Shown here: in pieces, positions 23,742-33,165 of the stretch
How positions within the stretch are numbered: the first letter of the stretch is position 1
How the letters are laid out: the number at the start of each line of letters is the position of its first letter
DNA from: CAZLRH01 sp964562015
GTDB lineage: Bacteria > Verrucomicrobiota > Verrucomicrobiia > Opitutales > JABDGR01
Direction of reading: 5' to 3'
NCBI GenBank assembly: GCA_964562015.1
Contig: CAZLRH010000009.1
Span: 105,803 to 169,802 of the forward strand
DNA: 64,000 nt
Translations under genes and position numbers: made by a program
Notes under the pieces: generated by a model
What the model was told of the DNA's origin: nothing
Databases searched by the model: none
Seen by the model: the letters and a program-made list of their open reading frames with translations, nothing else

Positions 23742-26247
23742 CGGCGGAGAATTCAATCAGGGGAGAAAGGTGGGCGGCGTCGGGGCCGTAAAGCAAGGCC
23801 CAGGGGGCGGTGGTGCGGGCCCAGTTGGGCTGGGTGGCGGCCAGGGCCTGGGCCTCGTCCTGTGTGATGGTGTTTTTTAATTTTTCCACAGCTAGGCGGG
23901 TTTGGTCAACATCAACGGGATCCGGTCGTTCGCCGACTGGATTGTCGCGCAACTGCTTTTCGAGGCTGGCAAGGGTCTCCTGTAGCTGGGCCAAATCCGT
24001 TTTTTCGCTGAGTGCGGCCTGGCGGCGCTGGTCGGCGAACCACGCGGGGGTGTATCCGACGCTGGCAAGTTCAGTCGCCGGTTTCCCCGCGAGCGCCGCG
24101 AACCCCGCCGCCACTATGGTGCTGCGATTCGGCGGCAACAGCCAAAACGGCGCGGGCGCATGAATGGTTAATCCGCGGGCCAGCCACGCAGGGAGGGCGA
24201 GCCGGGTGGGTTCGTTTTGCGCAGCGAGCCAGGCCACCGGCAGGCGCAGGGGTTTCCACGTCGGCGCCCCGCCGGGCGGCAGGCGTAATAGCAAATAAAC
24301 GGCCGGGCCGGAGTCACGGCTTAGCCGCACCCAAAAATGGTCGGTGCCCGCCCGCAACGCCGCATTGCCGGGATTTTGTTTGAAAAAATCACTCTCGGCG
24401 GTGAAGACCCGCCACGTCAAACGCACGGCACCCGGACCTTCGGCCAGCAATTGCAGGAAGCGGCCGCCGGAAGCTCCGCGCGAGGCATCCGGCAATACGA
24501 TAAAATCGCCGGGCGAGAAATCCTCGCCGCGCAGGTCAAAATGAAACCACTGGTCGTCGGGCGGCAGGCTGAAATTGGCGGCGGTCACCGCCGCGGCGTG
24601 AATCGCCAGGGTGGGCGACTGGAGCAGCGCGGTGACTTCAGGTATTTTAAGCGTGCCGCTGAATTCCTGGTAGTCGGGGCCTGCGCCTGCGCTGGTGAGA
24701 TGGTCCACGAGCCAGACCGGGGCGTTGGGCAATCGGGCGATAACGGCCAGTTCGCTGTCGATTCTGGACCACGCTTGCGTAAGGGCTGCGGCGTCGGGCA
24801 AAGGCCAGGTGGTGGGAAAATCACGCAAATCCGCCATCTGCGCGGCCAACGCCTGCCGGGCGGCGGCGTCCAAGGGCCCGGCCTCGAGGCGCGCCGTGAT
24901 TTCCTGCAGTTGATTTTGCCAGTCCTTTTGCGCGCCGGGCAAAAGGGTTGAGCGGAAATAGTCTTCATGCACCTGCGCGAGCTCCGGCGAAGAGACGACC
25001 AGGGTCTTCCATAATCCGAGGGCTTTATAAAATTGGCCATCCCGCGCCAGATTTTGAAGATCGATAAACTGCTGCTGATTGGCGATGGCAGTCGTCGCGG
25101 AACTGAGGGTGGTCGCGGGCGAGGGCGGTTGTTGATTCGGCACGCTGGCCGAAGGTTTGGTCGGGGCCGTAACTGTCACTGTTTCCGGCGGGGGCGGCGC
25201 CGGAGTGGGTGCTGCCGGCACCAGCCACATCCACAGAAGTACCCCCACGCCTCCGGCCAACAACACCCCGAGGCCAATCACCAATCCATTCACCTTTTTA
25301 TCCACGGTCGTCTTGGACGCCGTCGTGTTTGTAACAGGCGGTGCGGGCAGCGCCGCCGCCGGTGGCGCGGCTGGCGGAGTTTTCGCGAGGGGCAATGATG
25401 GGGTTGAAGTTGTCGCAGCGACCGGCGTGCGCGGACGGGGAGGGGCGGCGCCCGCGGCGTCACCTTGTCGCGCGCGGCGTGAAACCGCATTCGCGGGTGG
25501 AGCCGGCAATAGGGAAAGCTGGGTGAGGTCGAGCATCTCTATGGGCCGCGTGGTCGCGCCTTCGGCCGGCAAGTCTTTGCGTTGCGCGGCCCAGCAGAAA
25601 TCTGTCGCACTGTCGGAGCTTTGGAGCGCGGTGACAAACTCGGTGCGCCACGCCTCGGAGTTATCCATCAACGCCGAGGATTCGCGGAAAAGAGGCAGCA
25701 AAAGATTTTCTTGCGCGGAGGTGCAGCGCACCAAGCGCCGGGCGGGTCGCACGCCTTCGAGCAGGAGGGCGGCGTGGCCGGCATCGCCGGTAAGATTCTG
25801 CCAGGTCCGCGCCGGCAACGCGGGCTGCGGGGCGGGCGGCAGTTGCTGCAAGTCCACCAAGGCGGCGTCGTCCAGCCAGCGAGGCTCAGCGTCCCAGCGA
25901 TTGAGCCAGCCGGGCCAGCGCAGAAAAATATCCGCCGGCGTCGGCAACCCGGCAATTTCCGCCGGTTCCAGCAACAAATGATGCGCTAGAAAATTGGTGC
26001 GGCGGGTATAATCGTGGCCGGCGTCCACCAGCCGTGACAACAGCGGAAAGCGCTGGCCCGCGAGTTCCAGCAAGCGGAATGAGCAAATCACCGGCGCGGG
26101 CTGCCAGCCGTGCGGATACACGCTCAGGCCCTCAATCATCGGCACCAGCCTTTCGCGCAAATCGCCGTGCCGCGCCACCGTGCAAAAGCCTGTGCGGCCG
26201 GGCGTCAACCCCTGCGGGGCGCTGGTAAACACAAGTTGCCGGGCCAT
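23719..26247 (-). CDS. GAP1-like GTPase-associated membrane protein
   Basis: The 842-residue protein begins MARQLVFTSAPQGL then GRTGFCTVARH, which I recognise as the start of the GTPase-associated protein 1 N-terminal domain (GAP1-N2 in Pfam, from memory). Residues 1 to about 245 carry that domain. A proline/alanine/threonine-rich linker leads to a membrane helix at about 318-343 (VIGLGVLLAGGVGVLLWMWL). After a second proline-rich stretch the C-terminal 450 residues are helical then beta-rich. The family occurs beside dedicated GTPases in bacterial conflict-type systems. Here the GTPase gene lies upstream, separated only by a GH3 gene. The role of GAP1 is unknown; it may bind or regulate the GTPase. 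Confidence 0.75.
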   Translation of the reverse strand: MARQLVFTSAPQGLTPGRTGFCTVARHGDLRERLVPMIEGLSVYPHGWQPAPVICSFRLLELAGQRFPLLSRLVDAGHDYTRRTNFLAHHLLLEPAEIAGLPTPADIFLRWPGWLNRWDAEPRWLDDAALVDLQQLPPAPQPALPARTWQNLTGDAGHAALLLEGVRPARRLVRCTSAQENLLLPLFRESSALMDNSEAWRTEFVTALQSSDSATDFCWAAQRKDLPAEGATTRPIEMLDLTQLSLLPAPPANAVSRRARQGDAAGAAPPRPRTPVAATTSTPSLPLAKTPPAAPPAAALPAPPVTNTTASKTTVDKKVNGLVIGLGVLLAGGVGVLLWMWLVPAAPTPAPPPPETVTVTAPTKPSASVPNQQPPSPATTLSSATTAIANQQQFIDLQNLARDGQFYKALGLWKTLVVSSPELAQVHEDYFRSTLLPGAQKDWQNQLQEITARLEAGPLDAAARQALAAQMADLRDFPTTWPLPDAAALTQAWSRIDSELAVIARLPNAPVWLVDHLTSAGAGPDYQEFSGTLKIPEVTALLQSPTLAIHAAAVTAANFSLPPDDQWFHFDLRGEDFSPGDFIVLPDASRGASGGRFLQLLAEGPGAVRLTWRVFTAESDFFKQNPGNAALRAGTDHFWVRLSRDSGPAVYLLLRLPPGGAPTWKPLRLPVAWLAAQNEPTRLALPAWLARGLTIHAPAPFWLLPPNRSTIVAAGFAALAGKPATELASVGYTPAWFADQRRQAALSEKTDLAQLQETLASLEKQLRDNPVGERPDPVDVDQTRLAVEKLKNTITQDEAQALAATQPNWARTTAPWALLYGPDAAHLSPLIEFSADATGSTP

Positions 26248-26288
26248 GGAAGATTCGCGGATCGCAGTAAAAATTCAGGAAGCCAAAT

Positions 26289-28721
26289 TCAAGCCTTGGT
26301 CGGCGAGCCCGCCACGGTTGCCGGGGCCGGCGTCACGTGCACCACCACGGTTCCGCGGATGTCATCTGAGGCTGCGCCGACGCGCAATTCGTACGCGCCC
26401 GGGTTCACAATATAGCTGTGTGTGGTCGCGTCCCACCGCCGCAAAACTTCGGCCCGAATTTTCAAATTCACGGTCACTTGCTGGCCCTTCGCAAGGGCGA
26501 CGCGTTGAAAGGCGCAGAGGCGCTCGCGGGGCAGGTTAGGCGCGGTGGAGTCGGCTTCATGCGCATAAATTTGCACGACTTCCTCGCCGTCACGCTCACC
26601 CGTGTTGGCCACGTCCACCGTCACTTCGATGGTTTCCGTCGCTCCGACACTTTCCTGGCCGAGCTTCACCGCGCCGTACTTGAACTGGGTAAAGCTCAGG
26701 CCATGACCAAAGGCAAATTCGGGCTTCCCGGAAAAATAGCGGTAAGTACGGTTGGACATGCTGTAATTTTCGAACGCCGGCAAGTCTGCCGTGCCACGGT
26801 AAAAGGTGATGGGCAGGCGGCCGGCGGGATTGTAGTCGCCAAAGAGCACATCGGCCACCGCGGTGCCGCCGTTTTCGCCGGGATACCAGGCCTGCAAAAT
26901 GGCCGGGAGATTGTCGGCCTCCCAGCGCATGGCCATGGCGCTGCCACTGCAATTCACGAAAATGACGGGCTTGCCCAGCGCCTGCAGGGCCTGGAGCAAC
27001 TCCGTCTGCACCGCCGGCAATTCGATGCGGGTACGGTCGCCGCCGGAAAAACCGTCGACATCGATGCTCATTTCTTCGCCCTCCAGTTGCGCGGTGATAC
27101 CGCCGACAAAAATCACCGCATCGGCCTGGCGCGCGAGGTCGAGGGCAACCGCCGGATCCGGTGCCGCGATATTGGCGTTCCGATTTCGTGCGCCATAATA
27201 GCCCGTAACCAGCGGGCACCCCGGCGCATAGGTGACCTCGATGCCGGTGATATTCGCGGCGTTGCGGATGCCTTGCAAAATGGTGATGGGATGCGAGGGC
27301 GTGCCGTTGTAATTGCCCAGCAGCATCGTCAGTGAATCCGCATTGGGGCCGATGACCGCGAGGCGCTTGACTTTCGTGCGGTCAAGTGGCAGCACGCCCG
27401 CGTTTTTCAACAGGACCATCGATTCGCGGGCGGCCTGGAGCGCGAGGGCGGAATGCGCGGGCGTATCCACATCCGCGAGGCTGAGTTTCGCAAATGGCAC
27501 TTTTTCCGGTGGGTCGAACAAGCCCAATTGAAAGCGCCCCGCCAGCACGCGATGCAGCGCGAGGTTGATGTCGGCTTCACTGACCAAACCTTGTTGCGCC
27601 GCGGCGATGAGATAGTTGAAGGTGCGCCCGCAGTTGAGGTCGTCGCCCGCTTTGAGCGCGACGGCCGCGGCCTCGGCGGGCGTGGCCACCAGCAGGTGGG
27701 TTTGGAAAATGTCCGCCACGGCGTCGCAGTCCGACACGACATAGCCCTTAAACCCCCACTGATTGCGCAAAATCTGCGTGAGCAGCAGGGGGCTACCGGT
27801 GGCCGAGGCGCCGTACACGCGGTTGTACGCACTCATCACGCAGCCGACGTTCGCCTCGCGCACCGCCGCCTCGAAATGCGGCAGGTAGTTGTCGAAAAAA
27901 TCCGTTTCCGTCGGTTCCACGTCCACCTCGTGGCGCGTGGATTCCGGTCCGCTGTGCACGGCAAAATGTTTGGCGCAGGCCAGCGCCTTCACGTAATTCG
28001 GATCGTCGCCCTGCAAGCCCTCGATGAAAGCCACGCCCATGCGCGCCGTCAAAAAAGTATCCTCGCCGTAAGTCTCCTGGCCCCGGCCCCAGCGCGGATC
28101 GCGAAAGAGATTGATGTTCGGCGTCCAGAAAGTGAGGCCGAAATAGCGGGCGCTGCCGCCGTAGGTGGCGAAATAGTCGTTGTACTTGCCGCGCGCTTCG
28201 GTGGCGATGGTGTCGGCGACGGTCTGGACCAGCGGCGTGTCCCACGTCGCCGCGAGTCCGATGGTTTGCGGGAAAACCGTGGCCACGCCCGCCCGCGCCA
28301 CCCCGTGCAGCGCCTCGTTCCAATAATCATAGGCGGGCAAATTCAGCCGGCGAATCGAAATCGCACCATTGAGCAGCTGGCTCACTTTTTCCCGGAGAGA
28401 CATCCGGGCGATCAAATCATCCACGCGTTCATCCCGCGGCTTGGAGGGGTCGGTGTAAATCACCGGCGTGGTCACATTCGGAATCGCATCCACTTCGACC
28501 GGCCCGGGCAGCGCGGGGGCCTCCAGTGCGCCATACACCAAACCTGGCGCATGCCAAACCGGCAGCGCCTCCCACGAGGCGAAACGCATAAAACCGCCAA
28601 GGGGCTTGGCGCTGGCGGAGGGCGCGGCGGGGACGTTGCAACCGCAATCGCTGTCCTCCACCACGTCCGCGCGGGCCAGCACGGCGAGGAGGGCGGCGGC
28701 CAGGATGGCGGGAAATTTCAT
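26289..28721 (-). CDS. Secreted GH3 glycosidase (beta-xylosidase/beta-glucosidase type)
   Basis: From the ATG at 28721 the protein has 810 residues with a Sec signal (MKFPAILAAALLAVLARA). The GH3 N-terminal barrel contains LPAYDYWNEALHGVARAG, PNINLFRDPRWGRGQE and the nucleophile block GYVVSDCDAV with Asp near residue 329. The second alpha/beta domain contains VIGPNADS and GGRLPITFY-like PAGRLPITFY. A fibronectin-like C-terminal domain ends the protein. The sequence is closest in pattern to xylan 1,4-beta-xylosidases. It sits 23 bp after the GTPase stop and 41 bp before the GAP1-like gene, so it is embedded in that minus-strand run. Confidence 0.92.
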   Translation of the reverse strand: MKFPAILAAALLAVLARADVVEDSDCGCNVPAAPSASAKPLGGFMRFASWEALPVWHAPGLVYGALEAPALPGPVEVDAIPNVTTPVIYTDPSKPRDERVDDLIARMSLREKVSQLLNGAISIRRLNLPAYDYWNEALHGVARAGVATVFPQTIGLAATWDTPLVQTVADTIATEARGKYNDYFATYGGSARYFGLTFWTPNINLFRDPRWGRGQETYGEDTFLTARMGVAFIEGLQGDDPNYVKALACAKHFAVHSGPESTRHEVDVEPTETDFFDNYLPHFEAAVREANVGCVMSAYNRVYGASATGSPLLLTQILRNQWGFKGYVVSDCDAVADIFQTHLLVATPAEAAAVALKAGDDLNCGRTFNYLIAAAQQGLVSEADINLALHRVLAGRFQLGLFDPPEKVPFAKLSLADVDTPAHSALALQAARESMVLLKNAGVLPLDRTKVKRLAVIGPNADSLTMLLGNYNGTPSHPITILQGIRNAANITGIEVTYAPGCPLVTGYYGARNRNANIAAPDPAVALDLARQADAVIFVGGITAQLEGEEMSIDVDGFSGGDRTRIELPAVQTELLQALQALGKPVIFVNCSGSAMAMRWEADNLPAILQAWYPGENGGTAVADVLFGDYNPAGRLPITFYRGTADLPAFENYSMSNRTYRYFSGKPEFAFGHGLSFTQFKYGAVKLGQESVGATETIEVTVDVANTGERDGEEVVQIYAHEADSTAPNLPRERLCAFQRVALAKGQQVTVNLKIRAEVLRRWDATTHSYIVNPGAYELRVGAASDDIRGTVVVHVTPAPATVAGSPTKA

Positions 28722-28744
28722 GGCAGGGATTCGACCGGCTTGGC

Positions 28745-30592
28745 TCACGCCCGGCCGGACGCTGGCACCAAATGGGGCGCCAGCTTGGAAAGCGCCCACA
28801 GCGTCGGGATTTCGATCTGGATGGGAAGAATCTGGCGCGGATCGGGGGCGAGAAACCCCGCGGCCGGGCCGGTTTCAATGTGTGCGGGCGAATGGCCAAA
28901 GGCACTGACCGGAAAATAGCGCACATGGTGCGCCAGGCCCTCGGCGTGGGCGACAATCACCGGGTCCACCTTGATCATGAATTCGCGCAGCCGCTCCGAA
29001 TTCGCATCCACGATGGCATGGTCAAGCCGGCCGTCATGCAGCGGGGACTTGAACGCCGGCCAGTCCACCAAATGCTTCCACACGTCGCACTTGCCGATGA
29101 GCATCGCGAGCGGGGTCTCGATTTTGCGGCCCGGTTCGAGCACGAGCAGGCGCTTCACGCGCATTTCCATCTCGGCCAGGATGCTGTCCTGCTGGTCCAG
29201 CCGCGTTTGCTGCGAGATTTGCGGGTCGCTCGAATCGGTCAGGATGGAGCGAAAGCCGAAATTCGAGGTCGGGTCGAACAGGAAGAAGATGGCGGCGGAG
29301 CTGGCCACGTGCAGCGCCCCTGGCGAATCGTCGAGGTCCACGCCCGGCTCGAAATGCTCGCCCGCGTTGTCGTAAAAAATGACGGAACAATCCGCGCCTT
29401 GGGCGGCCTCGTCCGCGGCGGCCTCCTCGGCGGCGGCAAATTCCCGGTGTGCGGCGTGGCCCAGGGTGTAAATGAAGGGGCGGGGCAGGGCCACCATCTT
29501 GCCATAACGCGGAAACCGCTCGTACATCGCGCCCTCGAGCGCGGTTTTCGCCAGCACGGCGTCCTGCGGCTTCGAGGCCGAGAACAACCGGCTTTTCATT
29601 TGGTTGAGCAGCATGTTGCCCGTCGGGTCGCCGTCCTTCAGCACCAATCCGAATTCCCGGTAGAGCGCGTGCTGGAGCGTGCGCAGGAGAATGGCCAGGT
29701 AATAGGACTTGCCCGCGCTGGGCGCGCCCACAATGGAAAAAATGTGATGGGGAATATCCAGAAATCCCGGTGGAAGCTTGCGGCGGCAATGCGGGCAGGC
29801 CAGGTCCGCCGAGGGCATCCCCATCGGGTCGATGGCCTGGCCGAGATCGTTGAAGCGCGTCGGAAAAAACCGCAGGCGGGCGTCTTCGCCGAGCACCGGG
29901 TCGCCGCGCAGGCTGTCGTGGGCCGCGATGTTCATGGCGTCGCCAATGTCAAACTTCTGCCAGCACACCGGGCACGTCAGCGCGCCGTGCGTGCCGTCCA
30001 GCGTCACGGCTTCGGACGGCGTGGCGGGCGGCGGCTTTATCTCGACGCCGAGCACGCCGAAAACCTGCGTCAGGTAAAATCCCGCGTTCAGGCCCAGCGG
30101 AGCGGCGGCGAACTGCGCCGGGTTCAACCCGCGCTGTTGGATGAAGCCCGGCACGTCGCGAAATCGCGTGACGCCGACCGTCTCGCCATTATCCAGCCGG
30201 TAAATGCGCCAGTCGTCGGCTTGCACTTTGGCCAACGCTTGTTCGGCTTCGTCGCCGGCCGCGAGCGCCACCAGGTCGCGGCCAATTTGCAACGACGCCA
30301 AGCCGGCCGCGGGCAAGTCCGTCGCGACCGTCAGGGCCTGCCCATTGAGATAGGCGATGCCCGGTGATTCCGGCGTCACGCGAAAACCATTGGGCGTCGT
30401 ATCGACGAGACAGCCGGCTTCGCCCGGCGCGAGGCTTAGGGCCGTCCAGGCGGAATCAGCGCCATGGCCCAGCCGGCAGGGAAATTTGCCCAATTCACTT
30501 TGCTGCCCGCGCAAACAATCAAGCAAAACCAGATGCGGACGCCCCAGCGACTTCTTGGCCAGCGAGAGCAGGTTGGGCAGGGGCAGGGACAT
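28745..30592 (-). CDS. Zinc-ribbon GTPase of a GAP1-type system
   Basis: The 615-residue protein has an N-terminal beta-rich region (residues 1-110) that may be FHA-like. A split zinc ribbon follows, with CPVC near 206 and CPHC near 264. The GTPase domain then starts with P-loop VGAPSAGKS near 288-295, a DNAGE Walker B/G3 motif near 407 and a GKCD G4 motif near 499. This order (zinc ribbon, then P-loop) matches the double-GTPase/DO-GTPase2-like proteins linked to GAP1 (family name from memory). No signal or membrane helix is present, so it is cytosolic. It is the first gene of the run to 20091, and partners downstream are membrane-bound. Confidence 0.8.
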   Translation of the reverse strand: MSLPLPNLLSLAKKSLGRPHLVLLDCLRGQQSELGKFPCRLGHGADSAWTALSLAPGEAGCLVDTTPNGFRVTPESPGIAYLNGQALTVATDLPAAGLASLQIGRDLVALAAGDEAEQALAKVQADDWRIYRLDNGETVGVTRFRDVPGFIQQRGLNPAQFAAAPLGLNAGFYLTQVFGVLGVEIKPPPATPSEAVTLDGTHGALTCPVCWQKFDIGDAMNIAAHDSLRGDPVLGEDARLRFFPTRFNDLGQAIDPMGMPSADLACPHCRRKLPPGFLDIPHHIFSIVGAPSAGKSYYLAILLRTLQHALYREFGLVLKDGDPTGNMLLNQMKSRLFSASKPQDAVLAKTALEGAMYERFPRYGKMVALPRPFIYTLGHAAHREFAAAEEAAADEAAQGADCSVIFYDNAGEHFEPGVDLDDSPGALHVASSAAIFFLFDPTSNFGFRSILTDSSDPQISQQTRLDQQDSILAEMEMRVKRLLVLEPGRKIETPLAMLIGKCDVWKHLVDWPAFKSPLHDGRLDHAIVDANSERLREFMIKVDPVIVAHAEGLAHHVRYFPVSAFGHSPAHIETGPAAGFLAPDPRQILPIQIEIPTLWALSKLAPHLVPASGRA

Positions 30593-30774
30593 GACTGGGT
30601 AACGGGCGCGAGCGTGGGTGGGGAACAAGGCGCGACGCGGCCCTCATTGTCCCGCAATCCCCGTAGGTTTGCCAATCCTGAAAAATCACCCGGTGTGGCC
30701 GTCCCTTGAACCGCAAATAGCGGTGGACAAACCGGCCCGGCCCGCGAACACTGGCCCCCGGAAAATTTTTCTGC
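30593..30774. promoter_or_regulatory. Divergent promoter region of the GTPase run
   Basis: This 182-bp gap between the divergent GTPase and NTF2-like genes must contain the promoter for the minus-strand GTPase run. No convincing hexamer pair, operator palindrome or heptad tract is visible. Confidence 0.35.
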
Positions 30775-31173
30775 ATGGATCCCGACGAACAACAAATCCG
30801 CGACCTGATTGATGCTTGGATGCAGGCTTCCCAGGCCGGCGACGCCGACCGCCTGCACGGCATGATGGCGGAAGATGTCGTATTCCTCCGGCCCGGCCTG
30901 CCGCCGATGCGGGGTCGCGCGGCCTTTGTGGCGGGTTTCCGGAACGCGATGGATCACGTCCGCCTCGAACTGCTTTCGAACATCCAGGAAATCACCCTTT
31001 CAGGCGACCTCGCCTTTTGCTGGAATCAGTTGAACGTGACCGCCATTCCCCGGCGCGGCGGACCCGCCATGCGCCATTCCGGCAACGTGCTCTCCATGTT
31101 GCGCAAGCTGCCTGAGGGCAACTGGGTCATCGCCCGCGATGCCAACATGCTCATCCCCGAAGCGATGCAATAA
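30775..31173 (+). CDS. NTF2-like (SnoaL/DUF4440-type) protein
   Basis: The 132-residue protein has the cone-shaped NTF2-like pattern: helix DEQQIRDLIDAWMQASQAGD, then DADRLHGMMAEDVVFLRPG with the conserved acidic turn, MRGRAAFVAGF, and three C-terminal strands (LAFCWNQLNVTAI and WVIARDANML). Members are small dimers that bind ligands or have isomerase or cyclase activity. No partner gene is adjacent, so the role cannot be inferred. The ATG at 30775 follows GGAAAATTTTTCTGC, with weak ribosome-site similarity. Confidence 0.88.
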   Translation: MDPDEQQIRDLIDAWMQASQAGDADRLHGMMAEDVVFLRPGLPPMRGRAAFVAGFRNAMDHVRLELLSNIQEITLSGDLAFCWNQLNVTAIPRRGGPAMRHSGNVLSMLRKLPEGNWVIARDANMLIPEAMQ

Positions 31174-31188
31174 ACCGAAGAGCGGGTT

Positions 31189-32436
31189 CTAGCTCGCCTT
31201 GCCGACTACGATAACATCGAGGAAGGAAGGCCCGTTGTTGCCACCGCCGCCACGGCGGCCACCGCCTGCGCGGGCGCCTGCCGGAGGAGCGCCTGCACCG
31301 GGAGCCGCCGCCACGCTGGCCGGAGCACCTGCTGAAGTCGTGGCCGGAGCTGCCGCTGCCGCCGGAGCGGGAGTTGCTGCCGCGGTGGTTGCGGGAGGCG
31401 TGGCGGCCGGGGCCGCTTCCGTGGTGATGACGATGACGTGACCGGTCTTCGCATCGAGCGTGCAGGTCTTTGCGCCCTGCTGGGTCGTCACGGTCGGCTC
31501 CAAGGCAAAACTCGTCGGGCTGTTTTCCTTGATGATGGAAAGGGTGCCGTTGCCGTGGGAGCTAAAGGCTTCCATGGTGGCCGGATTGAAAACCGCGCCA
31601 TCGCTGCTGCCGGCGAGCGGTAGGGTGGTGATGATTTTGCCGTCCGTGGCGCTGAGAATCACGCACGTCGGCCCGCCGCTGCCCGCGGAACCGCGGCACA
31701 TGGCAAACAGAATGTGATTTTTGTTATCCAAGGCCAGGCCCGCTGCCCCGCCGCCCGACGGACCGAGGTCGTAGTGCCCCGTGACCTTGAGGGTCTTGGC
31801 ATCCACCACGGCGATGCAGCCTTGGTCCTCGACGTCGAAATAAAGATGGCCTTGGCCATCCGAAGCTCCCTGCTCGATGGCGCCATTGGTGTCGTCTTTG
31901 CCGAGTTTGTCCACCGTGCCGACAATGGAGCCGTCCTTCGAATCGATGACCAGCAAGTTAGGCGCGCGGTGGCTGAGAATGAAGAAATGATGTGTCGCGG
32001 CGTCGAACAAGATGCCGTCGGCGCCGGGCGCGGGAATGGTTTTGATCTGTGCCAGCGTTTCGATATTCCACATCACCGCCGGGTCGCCCGAGCAAATGCC
32101 CGTTTTGTTTTCCGGGTCCACCACCGCGCCGTGCGCGCGCGCGTTGGAGATGTTACCCACGGCTTTCAGTGTATCGAGATCGTAGATGCCGACCTCAGTG
32201 CCGCGCGGGACGTAAAGACGCCGGTTCGCGCTGTCCGCGAAAACGTAATCGAGGCCGCCGGTGCCCATGAACTGGGCCTTGTTGACTACTTTATAAGTGG
32301 CGGGGCCGGTGGGGGCGGCGGGAGCAGCCGCCGGAGTGGCGGGGGCGGGTTGGGCAAAAATCGTCGTGGCTGGGAGCATGGCTCCAACTACCAGCAACGC
32401 GCGCAAAACAGGAGAAGAGGTATTCATCGTGCGCAC
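31189..32436 (-). CDS. Secreted YncE-like beta-propeller protein with Arg-Gly-rich insert
   Basis: The 415-residue protein has a Sec signal (LRALLVVGAMLPATTIFA) followed by a Pro/Ala-rich spacer. Residues 50-330 form repeated blades of the YncE/cytochrome-D1-like type (LDYVFADSANRRLYVPRGT, IYDLDTLKAVG, AVVDAKTLKVTGHYDLGP). A long low-complexity insert of Ala, Pro and Thr, ending with Gly-Arg-rich GARAGGGRRGGGGNN, interrupts the last blade before PSFLDVIVVG. The ATG at 32427 is an alternative start. Propellers of this kind often bind ligands or partner proteins; the function is not known. Confidence 0.85.
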   Translation of the reverse strand: MRTMNTSSPVLRALLVVGAMLPATTIFAQPAPATPAAAPAAPTGPATYKVVNKAQFMGTGGLDYVFADSANRRLYVPRGTEVGIYDLDTLKAVGNISNARAHGAVVDPENKTGICSGDPAVMWNIETLAQIKTIPAPGADGILFDAATHHFFILSHRAPNLLVIDSKDGSIVGTVDKLGKDDTNGAIEQGASDGQGHLYFDVEDQGCIAVVDAKTLKVTGHYDLGPSGGGAAGLALDNKNHILFAMCRGSAGSGGPTCVILSATDGKIITTLPLAGSSDGAVFNPATMEAFSSHGNGTLSIIKENSPTSFALEPTVTTQQGAKTCTLDAKTGHVIVITTEAAPAATPPATTAAATPAPAAAAAPATTSAGAPASVAAAPGAGAPPAGARAGGGRRGGGGNNGPSFLDVIVVGKAS

Positions 32437-32556
32437 GTTGTAGCAGGCCCACCATTACCTCAAGATTATGCGTTCGTGACGCTCAATGAAGATATATTTC
32501 ATCGCCGTTATGGTATTTATCCACCCACCATCAAGTATGATCACGGTCCAGTCGCC

Positions 32557-33078
32557 TTAATCACGAGCATGTTTTTCCAGCAACCCCTCAATCAACTCCG
32601 CCAGGGGCTGAAAGTTTTCCGCGAGCCGGAGTATAATCTTCACACTTTCCTCCGGGCTGGCTTTGACCCAGCCTTGCATAAGGGTTTGCGGGCCGAAATC
32701 CGTCCGCACCTTGGGCCAGTGTTTCTTGTAGGGGCGAAAGCCCGCGCGAAAAGCCGCCGCAAACTTTCGGCTCTCCAACGCATAGCCTTCCAATTGCCGC
32801 AATTTCAGCGCGTGGATGTTGTAATGCATCCGGCCCGCTGCGGCAAATTGCTCATCGACCCACACGGAAAAGAAAAGGCCGGAGGCATTGCGCACTGCGG
32901 CGGTCGGGTCGTTACTCCAATGCGCCCGCCGCAATTTAAACACGACGCATTCCGGTTTCGCATGGCTCGGCGACCAGCCCGTCTTACACACCCAATCGTC
33001 CGCGAACCACGGCTCATATCGGATACGCGCTTGGGCTTGCGCAAAGGGCCGGAAATAGCAATTGAACAAGGGCGTCAT
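32557..33078 (-). CDS. Hypothetical protein
   Basis: The 173-residue basic, aromatic-rich protein (WFADDWVCKTGWSPSHAK near the start; FFSVWVDEQFAAAGRMHYNIHALKLR in the middle) has no signal peptide, membrane helix or catalytic motif that I recognise. The composition is a globular cytosolic protein, and codon use looks like the neighbours. It ends 120 bp from the YncE-like start, with both on the minus strand. I cannot name a function. Confidence 0.6.
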   Translation of the reverse strand: MTPLFNCYFRPFAQAQARIRYEPWFADDWVCKTGWSPSHAKPECVVFKLRRAHWSNDPTAAVRNASGLFFSVWVDEQFAAAGRMHYNIHALKLRQLEGYALESRKFAAAFRAGFRPYKKHWPKVRTDFGPQTLMQGWVKASPEESVKIILRLAENFQPLAELIEGLLEKHARD

Positions 33079-33165
33079 GGGTAATCACACGCAGCGAATC
33101 AGCATCATATTAACGCGTGAGGGACGCGAGGCATCTTGCCCCGATGCCATGGTGGCCTTCAACCC

